Assembly: GCA_003028315.1 (NCBI GenBank)
Contig: CP028150.1
Coordinates: forward strand, 2,542,001-2,606,000
Source: Neisseria mucosa
Lineage (GTDB): Bacteria > Pseudomonadota > Gammaproteobacteria > Burkholderiales > Neisseriaceae
Reading direction: 5' to 3'
Length of the DNA stretch: 64,000 nt
The position numbers were made by a program, and so were the translations under genes. A model generated the notes under the pieces. It had not been told where the DNA came from. It saw only the letters and a list, made by a program, of their open reading frames with translations, and did no database searches. Position 1 is the stretch's first letter, and each line of letters opens with the position of its first letter. This document shows, one piece after another, positions 43,392 to 52,718 of the stretch.

Positions 43392-45791
43392 TTAGAATAA
43401 GGAGTCTAACTGTTTATTATTGCCGGTATTGCTTGGCAAAACCGGTTCTTCTTGTAACTCTTGGCGCCCAGGGCGGCTAGAGTTTTGGGTATCAGACATA
43501 TTATTGTCAGAAGGTTGACGAGTACGTCTAGATGGTTGAGTGGTCGGGTGTGGTGCTACTCCACCGTTTTCTAAGGCTAAATCGGAGCTGGTAGTCAGTC
43601 GTTCCTTCATATAATACTCACCACCATTAGAAACTATGCCTTCAGGTGCCTTCATGCCTTTGTTTTCAGTGCCTTTGAGGGCGTAACGCATATAATCTAC
43701 CCAGACTGGAACTGCAATCGTACCACCGTAGCCGGCACGCCCCATGCTGCGGGGCTTGTCAAAACCAACATAAACAGCAGTTACCACTTTAGGATTGAAA
43801 CCGACAAACCATGCATCTTTGTTGTCATTGGTTGTTCCGGTTTTTCCGGCAATATCGCTTCGACCTAATGCTGATGCACCTCGAGCAGTACCTGCACGAA
43901 CTACATCTTGCATAATTTTATACATGATATATGCGTTTCGAGGGTCAATCGCCTGAGGAGCATTTTCTCCGGCAATTAAGGGTTGCATCTGTGCTTTCAG
44001 ACGACCTTGGCTATCGTAGATTTTGTCAATCACATAAGCTGAGATTTTATATCCGCCATTAGCAAAAACACTATATGCTTCTGCAATACGGAGTGGAGTG
44101 GTTTCTCCAGTACCTAAAGCCATTGATAAACTTGCGGGAAGTTCAGACGGTTTGAAACCAAAACGTTGGGCATATTGCTGGGTATATCCAATTCCGATAG
44201 ACATCAGGATGCGGATAGAAACCATATTTTTCGATGCGGTTAATGCTTGGCGCAATGTAATATAACCAGAATAACGCCCATCTGAATTTTTGGGTGACCA
44301 CACGCTACCATTTGCTCCTTTTCCTGGTAGGGATATTGGGGCATCATTGATCATGGTTGAGGCTGTCATGCCTTTAGCTAATGCAGCGGAATATACAAAA
44401 GGCTTGAATGTTGAACCAGGTTGGCGCATGGCCTGAGTTGCTCGGTTAAAAGTTTTGCTATGATAGTCATAGCCACCAACTAATGCTTGAACAGCCCCGG
44501 TTTTGGCATCTAAAGATACTAATGCACCTTGCAATAAAGGTTCTTGTACAACAGTCCAGCCATTACCAATATTTTTCACTCTGATGACAGAGCCGCGTCG
44601 AATACGGTCTTCTCCCATTTTTTCATTATTAACCGCTTTGGCTGCAAAACCTAACGATTTAGCGTCAAGAGTCATTTTACGGCCATTGGGTAGTTGGATT
44701 TGTACTGCTTTCCGGGAAGCTTCCAATACAACCGCAGGAACCATTTTATCCACAGTATATAAAGTAGATAAATATTGGCTGACTGTTTCTTCAACATCAT
44801 CTGTTTTGCTGAGGTCAATATAATTTTCCGCTCCTCTGTAACTGCTGCCTCGGTCAAAGTTTCTTAAGACTTTGCGCAATGCTTCGGTAGCAACACGCTG
44901 ATTTGCGGTATTTACGGTTGTATAAACGTGAAAACCTTGAGTGTAGGCTTCTTCGCCATATTTTTCATATAGTTCTTGACGAACCATTTCTGCTACATAC
45001 AACGCGTTTTGATCAATTTTTTGTACAAATCGCTCATAATGTAATTCTTCTTTTAATGCGTCGTCACGTTGCTGAGACGTAATCATCCCTTCTTCCAGCA
45101 TATTATTCAGGATATAAGTTTGCCGCAGTTTGGCGCGTTCAGGATTCACAATGGGATTATATGCAGAAGGAGCCTTAGGTAGGCCGGCCAGCATGGCAGC
45201 CTCGGCCAAAGTCAAATCCTTAACATTTTTGTTGAAATAAATCTGCGCTGCCGAAGCAAACCCGTAAGCACGCTGCCCCAAGTAAATTTGGTTGAAGTAA
45301 AGCTCTAAAATCTTATCCTTGCTCAAGGATTGTTCAATTTTATAGGCTAAAAGTGCTTCATTAAATTTTCGGGTAAATGTACGTTCACTGCTTAAATAGA
45401 AGTTTTTGGCAACCTGTTGCGTAATAGTGCTTGCACCAGATTGAACGCCTCCCGCAACGATATTACTAATCGCTGCTCGGGCAATGCCCCAAACATCTAC
45501 GCCCCAATGTTCGTAAAAGCGTTTGTCTTCTGCGGCAATAACCGCGTTCTTGAGAATATCGGGGAAGTCGTTGATTTTGGTAAATTCACGCCGTTGCTCA
45601 CCATAGACGCCAATAATTTGCCCGTCTGCCGAGTAAATGGTCAATGGCATTTTGGGTTGGTAGTGTTGTAAGGAGTCTAAGGGGGGGAGTTTGGGGTAGG
45701 TTACTAAAATTGCTATAGCAATCAATCCAGTAGTAAAAATTGCTAGGCCTAACATCAAACCGATACAGGTTGTTATAATCTTTTTAATCAT
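43392..45791 (-). CDS. ponA: Penicillin-binding protein 1A (class A, bifunctional)
   Basis: A 799-residue protein. N-terminal membrane anchor (residues 8-32), a GT51 glycosyltransferase domain with the catalytic Glu in AAEDKRFYEHWGVD and GGASTITQQVAKN-like segments, then an OB-like insert and a transpeptidase domain with PGSTFKPFVY (Ser nucleophile), the SKN motif in TASKNMVS and KTGTT. The tail is Asn/Ser/Pro-rich. It polymerises and cross-links peptidoglycan in the periplasm. It is transcribed divergently from pilM, the conserved neisserial order. A C7 run occurs early in the coding sequence (45681-45687). Confidence 0.95.
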   Translation of the reverse strand: MIKKIITTCIGLMLGLAIFTTGLIAIAILVTYPKLPPLDSLQHYQPKMPLTIYSADGQIIGVYGEQRREFTKINDFPDILKNAVIAAEDKRFYEHWGVDVWGIARAAISNIVAGGVQSGASTITQQVAKNFYLSSERTFTRKFNEALLAYKIEQSLSKDKILELYFNQIYLGQRAYGFASAAQIYFNKNVKDLTLAEAAMLAGLPKAPSAYNPIVNPERAKLRQTYILNNMLEEGMITSQQRDDALKEELHYERFVQKIDQNALYVAEMVRQELYEKYGEEAYTQGFHVYTTVNTANQRVATEALRKVLRNFDRGSSYRGAENYIDLSKTDDVEETVSQYLSTLYTVDKMVPAVVLEASRKAVQIQLPNGRKMTLDAKSLGFAAKAVNNEKMGEDRIRRGSVIRVKNIGNGWTVVQEPLLQGALVSLDAKTGAVQALVGGYDYHSKTFNRATQAMRQPGSTFKPFVYSAALAKGMTASTMINDAPISLPGKGANGSVWSPKNSDGRYSGYITLRQALTASKNMVSIRILMSIGIGYTQQYAQRFGFKPSELPASLSMALGTGETTPLRIAEAYSVFANGGYKISAYVIDKIYDSQGRLKAQMQPLIAGENAPQAIDPRNAYIMYKIMQDVVRAGTARGASALGRSDIAGKTGTTNDNKDAWFVGFNPKVVTAVYVGFDKPRSMGRAGYGGTIAVPVWVDYMRYALKGTENKGMKAPEGIVSNGGEYYMKERLTTSSDLALENGGVAPHPTTQPSRRTRQPSDNNMSDTQNSSRPGRQELQEEPVLPSNTGNNKQLDSLF

Positions 45792-45937
45792 GACTAGGTA
45801 ATAATTTTGCCATTATTGGTATTAAATAAAGTAAAATAGATATCGATTTCTATAAAACACGGCATTTCTCGTGTAAAGAGGAAGTCCTTTACGGATATCG
45901 AAACAGTTACTCACTCCTAATAATACAGGGAAATCTT

Positions 45938-47047
45938 ATGATTGGCTTGTCAAAAAACCCTAAAAATACAACTGGTAAGGCTGGAAAGTCCTCTTCAGGG
46001 TTAAGCAACCGTTCTTCCATCGGCATCGATATTAGTCAGCATGCCATCAAGATGGTTCAGCTGTCAGGGCGTAGTTTAAACCAAATTCAGTTGGAAAAAT
46101 ACGTTATTACTAAATTACCTAAAAATATTGTAAAAGGTAACAAAATTCAAGATTACGACCAGCTTGTTACTTATTTGCAACATGCATATTCGCAATTACG
46201 CAGTTCTTGCAAGAATATTATTGCAGCTATCCCTCAAGGATTGGCGACGATCGAGCAAGTGGTTTATTCACAAAAAGATACTGAGTTGGATTTGGATGAA
46301 TTTGCAGAATCTGAAATCTCCTCGATCGGGCCTATCGATGAAATAAACTATGATTATCAGGTCGTAGGTGCGTCTGTTATTCCAGCAGGGCAGCAGATTT
46401 TGACGGTTGCAGCGCGTAAGGATGATGTTGAGCCTATGATCGAAATGTTTGAGGGGGCGGGATTGTCCTTATCGGCGTTAGATTTAGATTTATTGGCGCA
46501 GCATAATGCCTTCGTATTTTGGATTAACCAGTACGCTCCTGAATTAACAAATGAAAAAGTTGCTATATTTGGGATTTATGCAACACAGATGTATGCGCTG
46601 ATTATTCAGAATGGGCAAATTCTATACAAGCAGGAAATGCCTGTAAGTACTGAGCAATTGAACCAGTTGATTCAACGTACATATCAGGTTACAGAAGAAA
46701 AAGCTGCTCAAATGATGGTATCTACGAGCAAGCCAACTGATTATCAAACACAAATCGCAGACCGCTTCAATGTTCAAGTGGCTCAGGAAGTGCAAAGAGT
46801 ACTACAGTTTTATTACACCACACAGCCGACAGATGCTTTTTCGAATGTGAAGCATATTTTATTAACTGGTTCTGCATCACAACAGACTGGTTTGGCTGAA
46901 AGCATTTTTTCGCAGACAAATACAGCGACACAATGTATTCAACCAGTTACATATGTGGAGCGAGGTGGTAAGGTCGATTTGTCACAGTTACAAGTTGATG
47001 CTTCTGCTTTGACACTTGCATTTGGATTAGCATTAAGGGGATTGTAA
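45938..47047 (+). CDS. pilM: Type IV pilus inner-membrane platform protein PilM
   Basis: A 369-residue actin-like cytoplasmic protein. ATP-binding phosphate loop SSIGIDISQHAIKMVQLSG (about residues 28-46), followed by the subdomain pattern of the PilM/FtsA fold (LSALDLDLLAQHNAF; ILLTGSASQQTGLAE). It binds the PilN N-terminus and links the platform to cytoplasmic motors. First gene of pilMNOPQ; one base separates its stop from the pilN start. Confidence 0.95.
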   Translation: MIGLSKNPKNTTGKAGKSSSGLSNRSSIGIDISQHAIKMVQLSGRSLNQIQLEKYVITKLPKNIVKGNKIQDYDQLVTYLQHAYSQLRSSCKNIIAAIPQGLATIEQVVYSQKDTELDLDEFAESEISSIGPIDEINYDYQVVGASVIPAGQQILTVAARKDDVEPMIEMFEGAGLSLSALDLDLLAQHNAFVFWINQYAPELTNEKVAIFGIYATQMYALIIQNGQILYKQEMPVSTEQLNQLIQRTYQVTEEKAAQMMVSTSKPTDYQTQIADRFNVQVAQEVQRVLQFYYTTQPTDAFSNVKHILLTGSASQQTGLAESIFSQTNTATQCIQPVTYVERGGKVDLSQLQVDASALTLAFGLALRGL

Positions 47048-47048
47048 T

Positions 47049-47663
47049 ATGACTGAATTAATTAAAATTAACCTTCTTCCATATAGAGAAGAAATTAAGC
47101 AACGTAAAAGACAGCAATTTAAAATTTTGATGCTTTCTTCGTTATTAATAGGAGTTGGTTTATCTGCAATAGCTTATTTAGCGATCAATAATGCTATTAG
47201 TGATCAAGAAAGTAGGAATGCATTTTTGGAAGCAGAAATTACCAAGTTAGATAATGATTTAGGAGAAATAAAAAAATTACAGCAGGAAAAAGAAAACTTC
47301 TTGGCTAAAAAGCAAAAAGTCGAGGAGTTGCAAGAAAAACGCTCCCAAGCTGCATATATCATCGACAGTTTGAATGTGGTTATTCCAGATAATACTTATA
47401 TCACATCTCTTGATGCAGAAAATCCGACCTCTTATAAGATTACAGGCCGAGCGATTAGCGATAATAAAATTGCCATGTTTATGCGGTCTTTGCCAAGTAC
47501 AGGTATTTTTATGCAGCCAGAACTCTTGGAAATTAAGAAAATTGATAATTATCAAGAGTTCAATATTAAATCTATGATTGGTTCCTCGAGTATTCCAGTC
47601 AAGTCGGAGAGAGAAGTAATTAATGATGATTCGACGAAAGCACAGAACGGGGAGGAAAAGTAA
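47049..47663 (+). CDS. pilN: Type IV pilus assembly protein PilN
   Basis: A 204-residue bitopic membrane protein. The N-terminus contains the conserved INLLPYREE motif that binds PilM, then one membrane helix (residues 27-46), a coiled coil (LEAEITKLDNDLGEIKKLQQ) and a ferredoxin-like periplasmic domain. Its stop abuts the pilO start. Codon use is AT-rich, as in the rest of the pil operon. Confidence 0.95.
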   Translation: MTELIKINLLPYREEIKQRKRQQFKILMLSSLLIGVGLSAIAYLAINNAISDQESRNAFLEAEITKLDNDLGEIKKLQQEKENFLAKKQKVEELQEKRSQAAYIIDSLNVVIPDNTYITSLDAENPTSYKITGRAISDNKIAMFMRSLPSTGIFMQPELLEIKKIDNYQEFNIKSMIGSSSIPVKSEREVINDDSTKAQNGEEK

Positions 47664-48350
47664 ATGGCCTCAGCTAAAGTAAAAAATTTGGATATTCAGA
47701 ATTTATATTTGTTGAATCCTGCTGCAAAGTTTGTATTAGCTGCGTTAGCGATTGCAGGAGTATTGGCTGTTGGTTATGCAGCAGTATTTCGTGAACAGCT
47801 GGAAACACTCTCAACCCAAGAGGAAAGGGAAGTCGAGTTAAAGGAAACATATACGAAAAAGAGCATTGAGGCTGCAAGTTTAGATAACTTGAAAGCCGAA
47901 TTAGCCTCTATTCGTTCTTCATTTGACATCTTGTTAAAACAGCTGCCGACTGATGCTGAAATTCCTACTTTGATTCAAGAATTGCACCAGGCAGGTTCAG
48001 CAAACGGCCTTCGTTTAGATAGTGTAATTCCACAGGTTCCAGTCAATGATGGGCCGATACAGAAGTTGCCGTATGAAATATCGATTACGGGCAAATATAA
48101 TCAGATTAATCAATTTGCTAGAGATGTTGGTGGGTTGTCGCGGATTATTACATTAGAGTCGTTAAAAATATCGCATGTCTCAGATGGTAAAAATAGCAAA
48201 GATATTAAAAACGATACTTTGATACTCAGAGCAATTGCGACGACGTATAAAGCCCGCCCAGCAGATGAAGTAGCAGCAGAACTTGCCACTCAGCAGAGTC
48301 AGGCACAGGGGAATTCAGAAAATGGCCAAGCCAATTCTGAACAAAAATAA
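47664..48350 (+). CDS. pilO: Type IV pilus assembly protein PilO
   Basis: A 228-residue bitopic protein: cytoplasmic tail (KNLDIQNLYLLNPAAKF), membrane helix (residues 20-42), coiled coil and periplasmic domain (LPTDAEIPTLIQELHQAG). It pairs with PilN in the inner-membrane alignment complex and contacts PilP. The Gln/Asn-rich C-terminal tail is low-complexity. Confidence 0.94.
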   Translation: MASAKVKNLDIQNLYLLNPAAKFVLAALAIAGVLAVGYAAVFREQLETLSTQEEREVELKETYTKKSIEAASLDNLKAELASIRSSFDILLKQLPTDAEIPTLIQELHQAGSANGLRLDSVIPQVPVNDGPIQKLPYEISITGKYNQINQFARDVGGLSRIITLESLKISHVSDGKNSKDIKNDTLILRAIATTYKARPADEVAAELATQQSQAQGNSENGQANSEQK

Positions 48351-48367
48351 TAAATGATAGGAAAATC

Positions 48368-48922
48368 ATGAAAAATAAAATTTTCTTACTTACAAGTATC
48401 CTGTCATTGACGGGGTGTACACCGGCATATGACGATTTGAATGAGTGGATGACTAAGACACGTCAGGATGCTAAGTCTCATATCATTCCATTTGAGGCTC
48501 CGGTAGTGAACCCTCCGGCTGTTTATAATCCACCAGCTTACAGTGGTTTAAATGCATTCGATTTTCGACGGTTGGATAATGCACCTAAAGGTAGCAACGC
48601 TCCAAATCCCAATCGCCCAAAAGAAGCATTGGAAGCATTCAGTTTAGAAAATATGCGGTACGTAGGGATGCTGAGCAATGGCAGTAAAACTGTCGGTTTT
48701 ATTGATGTAAATGGACATGTCTATACAGTTTATCCGGGGAACTATATCGGACAAAATTATGGAAAAATCCAAAGCATTACTGATGATTTGATTGTTTTGA
48801 CAGAGTTGGTTGAGGATAGTTCGGGCAATTGGATTTATCGAAAGGCGGAATTGCCATTAAGCAATAATGCTGAAAATAGTTCAAATGATGCCAGTAATGC
48901 TTCAGCAACGAATTCAAACTAA
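48368..48922 (+). CDS. pilP: Type IV pilus lipoprotein PilP
   Basis: A 184-residue protein. Lipobox LSLTGC, a disordered Pro-rich linker (VVNPPAVYNPPAYSG) and a small beta-sandwich domain (MRYVGMLSNGSKTVGFIDVN) that binds PilQ N-domains. It connects the inner-membrane PilNO complex to the secretin. The Asn/Ser-rich C-terminus is low-complexity. Confidence 0.94.
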   Translation: MKNKIFLLTSILSLTGCTPAYDDLNEWMTKTRQDAKSHIIPFEAPVVNPPAVYNPPAYSGLNAFDFRRLDNAPKGSNAPNPNRPKEALEAFSLENMRYVGMLSNGSKTVGFIDVNGHVYTVYPGNYIGQNYGKIQSITDDLIVLTELVEDSSGNWIYRKAELPLSNNAENSSNDASNASATNSN

Positions 48923-48940
48923 TTTAAGGGGTCTCACTTC

Positions 48941-51076
48941 ATGAAAACTAAGAATATGACGAAATTATTTGCCGGCATCAGTATGATTGCAGCAGCACAA
49001 ATTGCATTGGCTGGTAATATTACTGATATTAATGTATCAACTTTGCCGGATAGTCAAAAAATTATCAAAATCCGTTTTGACCGGGATGTGATTAGCCCGA
49101 GCGGCTTTGTTACATCCACTCCGTCCCGAATTGCCTTGGATTTTACCAAAACAAATATTCAATTGGCTCAACCTGTATTGGAATACGCGGATCCTTTGTT
49201 AAATCAAATTACTGCGGCTCAGAATAATGACCGATCTCGCATTGTTTTGGGATTGAATAAAGCGGCGCAATATAATACCGAAGTCCATGGTAATGAAGTA
49301 TGGGTATTCGTTACAGAATCATCTGATCGAACCACAACTTCTACGGCTATTTCAAATAATGCAAATGCACGTCAGAAGGCAGGCTCGTCTGAAGCAGTTA
49401 AACAAACGGTAAATTCAGCTAATATTGACTTCAGGAAGGGTGCACATAACTCAGGTATTGTGGAATTGAATGCGCCTGATTTCACAGGAAAACCTGAAGT
49501 GAAGCAACAACGTGATCGGGTTATTATTACTCTGAAAAATTATCCGTTGCCGACACAAGCGCAACGCAGTTTGGATGTTGCCGATTTCAGTACACCGGTT
49601 AAAAATATTACGTTAAAACGTATTGGAAATGATGCTCAACTCATTATTCGCAATAATGGTAATTGGGATTTCAATACCAAAGCTGCAAATGGTCAATTTG
49701 CTTTTGAAGTAATGCCTAAGTCCGCAAGTACGGAATCAAGTGGGCTGAATGCAAATCCAAACAAATCTTTCCGCGGCCGTAAAATTTCCCTGGACTTCCA
49801 AGATGTTGAAGTACGTACCATTTTGCAAATCCTTGCGAAGGAGTCAGGGGTTAATATCGTAGCCAGTGATTCTGTGAATGGCAAAATGACACTTTCTTTA
49901 AAAGATGTGCCTTGGGATCAGGCTTTGGATTTGGTTATGCAGGCGCGTAATTTGGATATGCGCCGACAAGGCAATATTATCAATATCGCACCTCGTGATG
50001 AATTGTTGGCTAAAGATAAGGCTTTCTTGCAGGCGGAGAAAGAGATTGCCGAACTGGGGCCTTTATATTCCCAAACTTTCCAATTGAAGTATAAGAATGT
50101 AGAAGAGTTCCGGAAAATTTTGCGTTTGGACGACAACAATAGTGGAAACTCCAATGGTAGAAATACCTTGTTGAGCGGCCGTGGCAGTGCGCTGATTGAT
50201 CCTGCAACGAATACTTTGATTATTACGGATAATCGAAATGTTGTAGAAAAATTCCGTAAGTTGATTGAGGAATTGGATGTACCGACTCGTCAAGTTATGG
50301 TTGAAGCCCGTATCGTTGAAGCAAAAGACGGTTTTTCGCGTGATTTGGGCGTGAAATTCGGTGTCGCAGGTTCCAAAGGACGCAACGCTTGGGGTAACTC
50401 TTGGAGTAATGCGCAAGATAACCATAATACTAATTCGGCTGTTTTGCGAGGTGATGCAAATTACCGTACATGGTCTTTGCAACCGAATATTAGCCTGCCT
50501 GCGGCAGCGGCGACTAATAATATTGCTTTGGTGCGAGCTTTGTCATCGGGTGCATTAGGTTTGGAAATTTCTGCTTCGGAAGCTACCGGTAAAAGTAAGA
50601 CCATTTCTAATCCGCGTGTCCTGACACAAGACCGTAGAGAAGCTACTATTGAGTCTGGTACTGAAATTCCGTATCAGGAGGCATCTTCCAGTGGTGCAAC
50701 CTCGGTATCGTTCAAAAAAGCCGTGCTGGGCTTAACGGTAACGCCGAATGTAACGCCTGATGGTCAAGTTATCATGACTGTAAAAATTACCAAGGATACA
50801 CCGCAAGACTGTACAGTGGACTCTTTGATTACGAAATGTATTCAGACTAAAAACTTGAATACTCAGGCAATGGTGGAAGATGGTGGTACGTTGATCGTTG
50901 GTGGCATCTACGAAGAAGATAATAGCGATACGATTAACAAAGTACCATTATTGGGCGATTTGCCAGTGGTGGGTAATTTGTTCAAGTCCCGTGCGAAAAA
51001 AGAAGAACGTCGTGAATTGCTGGTTTTCATCACTCCGCGAATTATGGATGGTGTAGGCAGCAATCTCCGCTACTAA
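48941..51076 (+). CDS. pilQ: Type IV pilus secretin PilQ
   Basis: A 711-residue protein: signal peptide ending IALAG, two AMIN domains (about residues 25-125 and 155-245), an STN/N0 domain (ISLDFQDVEVRTILQILAKE), N1 (FQLKYKNVEEFRKILRL) and a secretin core with VMVEARIVEAKDGFSRDLGV and the C-terminal VPLLGDLPVVGNLFKS. The small basic repeats that lengthen meningococcal PilQ between the AMIN domains are not visible; a Ser/Thr/Asn-rich linker with a partial DUS (about 49384) lies there instead. It forms the outer-membrane pore for the pilus. Confidence 0.95.
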   Translation: MKTKNMTKLFAGISMIAAAQIALAGNITDINVSTLPDSQKIIKIRFDRDVISPSGFVTSTPSRIALDFTKTNIQLAQPVLEYADPLLNQITAAQNNDRSRIVLGLNKAAQYNTEVHGNEVWVFVTESSDRTTTSTAISNNANARQKAGSSEAVKQTVNSANIDFRKGAHNSGIVELNAPDFTGKPEVKQQRDRVIITLKNYPLPTQAQRSLDVADFSTPVKNITLKRIGNDAQLIIRNNGNWDFNTKAANGQFAFEVMPKSASTESSGLNANPNKSFRGRKISLDFQDVEVRTILQILAKESGVNIVASDSVNGKMTLSLKDVPWDQALDLVMQARNLDMRRQGNIINIAPRDELLAKDKAFLQAEKEIAELGPLYSQTFQLKYKNVEEFRKILRLDDNNSGNSNGRNTLLSGRGSALIDPATNTLIITDNRNVVEKFRKLIEELDVPTRQVMVEARIVEAKDGFSRDLGVKFGVAGSKGRNAWGNSWSNAQDNHNTNSAVLRGDANYRTWSLQPNISLPAAAATNNIALVRALSSGALGLEISASEATGKSKTISNPRVLTQDRREATIESGTEIPYQEASSSGATSVSFKKAVLGLTVTPNVTPDGQVIMTVKITKDTPQDCTVDSLITKCIQTKNLNTQAMVEDGGTLIVGGIYEEDNSDTINKVPLLGDLPVVGNLFKSRAKKEERRELLVFITPRIMDGVGSNLRY

Positions 51077-51084
51077 AATTGGAA

Positions 51085-51118
51085 AAGGCGTATGCTTGGA
51101 AGGGTATATGCCTTTTTT
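51085..51118 (+). terminator. Terminator of the pilMNOPQ operon
   Basis: AAGGCGTAT and ATATGCCTT (one G-U pair) flank a 12-base loop and are followed by a T run, 8 bp after the pilQ stop. Confidence 0.75.
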
Positions 51119-51156
51119 AATTGATACGAAGTAGGTAGGGAGTTTTAGGGTTTTTT

Positions 51157-51172
51157 GAGATCTTTGCAAAAA
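51157..51172. repeat. Solo IS1106-like terminal repeat
   Basis: GAGATCTTTGCAAAAA differs by one base from the GAGACCTTTGCAAAAA end of the IS1106-like elements. No transposase is attached, and an IS630 copy starts 20 bp further on. Probably a relic of a deleted element. Confidence 0.45.
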
Positions 51173-51192
51173 TAGTCTGTTAGCAAAATTTA

Positions 51193-52093
51193 TAGTCAAT
51201 TAAAAATAAAATAGTACAATACTCAACTTTGAAGGTCTAACCATGGCATACTCTGCGGACTTAAGAAACAAAGCTTTAAACTATTACGAACAATGCAAAA
51301 ACATCAGCCAAACCGCAGCAACGTTTAACTTGTCAAGAAACACGCTTTACCTGTGGATTCGCCTTAAAAAACAAACAGGCAGCCTAAAACATCAAGTTAC
51401 CGGTCTAAATGCCGTCAAATTGGATAGGCAAAAACTGGCTCAATATGTTGGGCAACACCCGGATGCCTATCTGCATGAAATCGCCAAACATTTTGATTGT
51501 ACGCCAGCCGCCGTTTGCTATGCACTCAAACAGATGGGGATGACGCGCAAAAAAAGACCACCACTTACAAAGAACAAGACCCGGCCAAAGTAACGCATTA
51601 TTTGACACAGCTGGCCGAATTTTCCGACTACCAACGTGTTTATTTGGATGAAACAGGATTTGACCGCTACCTGTTCCGTCCCTATGCCCGCAGCCTGAAA
51701 GGGCAAATAGTGAAAGCGCAGATAAGTGGAAAAAGATACCGACGCTTATCTCTGGTGTCCGCACAAGTCGGCAACCGGCTGATTGCTCCGATGGTTTATC
51801 AAAATACGATGACCGGGGTCTTTTTTGAAGCGTGGTTTCAGCAATGCCTACTGCCTGCATTGACTCAAAAATCGGTGATTATTTTAGATAATGCGCGATT
51901 TCACCGTATGGGTGTTTTACGGGAAATGGCGGAAAAATGGGGACATAAGGTATTGCCTCTTGCACCTTATTCACCTGAGCTCAATCCGATTGAGAAGGTG
52001 TGGGCGAATATTAAGCGGTATCTGCGAACCGTATTGTCTGATTACGCCCGATTTGACGATGCGTTACTGTCCTATTTTGATTTTAATTAACTA
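51193..52093 (+). mobile_element. IS630-family element, copy 1, 901 bp
   Basis: Termini TAGTCAATTAAAAATAAAAT and, on the other strand, TAGTTAATTAAAATCAAAAT. A TA duplication flanks it (51191-51192 and 52094-52095), as expected for the IS630/Tc1-mariner group. It sits between the pilQ terminator and a DUS dyad. Copy 2 (53424-54324) is inverted and inside an IS1106-like element. Confidence 0.88.
51243..52090 (+). CDS. IS630-family transposase, copy 1 (two frames joined by -1 frameshift)
   Basis: The first frame (51243-51593) encodes the paired helix-turn-helix DNA-binding part (MAYSADLRNKALNYYEQCKN; CTPAAVCYALKQMG). The second (to 52090) has the DDE domain: RVYLDETGFDRY, VIILDNARFH and NPIEKVWANIKRYLR. 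The frames meet at an A7 run (51549-51555); a -1 slip there gives continuous RKKKTTTYKEQDP. This is the usual IS630 expression mode, so the gene looks functional. Confidence 0.87.
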
Positions 52094-52169
52094 TAAATTC
52101 TTTGCCTAGATATACCCCTGTTTAATAAATTTTATATGTATTGTTTGGTATTCAAAAAAGGTCGTGAAA

Positions 52170-52197
52170 AGGTCGTCTGAAAAATTTCAGACGACCT
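52170..52197. terminator. Inverted DUS pair with minimal loop
   Basis: AGGTCGTCTGAAA, two bases, TTTCAGACGACCT. It was probably close behind pilQ before the IS630 insertion moved it away. Confidence 0.6.
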
Positions 52198-52301
52198 GGG
52201 TTTATTAGAAGAATAGAAAATTCCTGATATCGGTATAAATAAGGTTGCCAATTAAAAAGGTTAGTGGGTATAAGACTAAATTTGTGTGTGAGGAAGTGGT
52301 G

Positions 52302-52718
52302 ATGAATCGATGTGAACTGTATTTAGTTAGTGATGTTGTTGAAAGCGGAAGGATTGGTAAGCTTCATGTAGGGGATGATCAAGAAGATATTTGCCAAGAA
52401 ATCAAAGGTTTTGTATTAAACCCTATGAGGATTTCTAAAAAATCAAAAATATTTTTAGATAATTATGAAAATATAATGTTCTCGTTAGAAAATAAAAAAA
52501 TAATCTGTATGCAGATAAATTTTGAGAACAAAAATGCCAAATCTGTAGTTTTAAATGATTTGTTTTCAGATTTTTCCGGTATTGATGACTGGCTAAATTT
52601 TGCTGAAAAGTACAATTGGCTATGTGAGAAGAACTCTTCAATATATGTATTTAGAAAAAATAATGTTTTTATCTATGTGAATGATCAGGGTATGCTTCAT
52701 TTGATATCCGTTTATTAG
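52302..52718 (+). CDS. AT-rich orphan hypothetical protein
   Basis: A 138-residue protein starting at the ATG after GAGGAAGTGGTG (MNRCELYLVSDVVESG). There is no signal peptide or membrane segment. Two Trp occur near residues 98 and 107 (GIDDWLNFAEKYNWLCEK), and the C-terminus is a beta-rich IYVFRKNNVFIYVNDQGMLH. I do not recognise the family. Composition is much more AT-rich than the flanks, and the gene is enclosed between two insertion sequences, so it was probably acquired. Size and acidic, beta/alpha make-up would suit an immunity protein of a polymorphic toxin, but no toxin gene is present. Confidence 0.6.
   Translation: MNRCELYLVSDVVESGRIGKLHVGDDQEDICQEIKGFVLNPMRISKKSKIFLDNYENIMFSLENKKIICMQINFENKNAKSVVLNDLFSDFSGIDDWLNFAEKYNWLCEKNSSIYVFRKNNVFIYVNDQGMLHLISVY

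Noticed and set aside
45681..45687. C7/G7 run early in ponA, considered as a phase-variation tract
   Set aside because: It encodes Pro-Pro within the conserved N-terminus, the frame is intact, and ponA is a core cell-wall gene; seven bases is short for switching.
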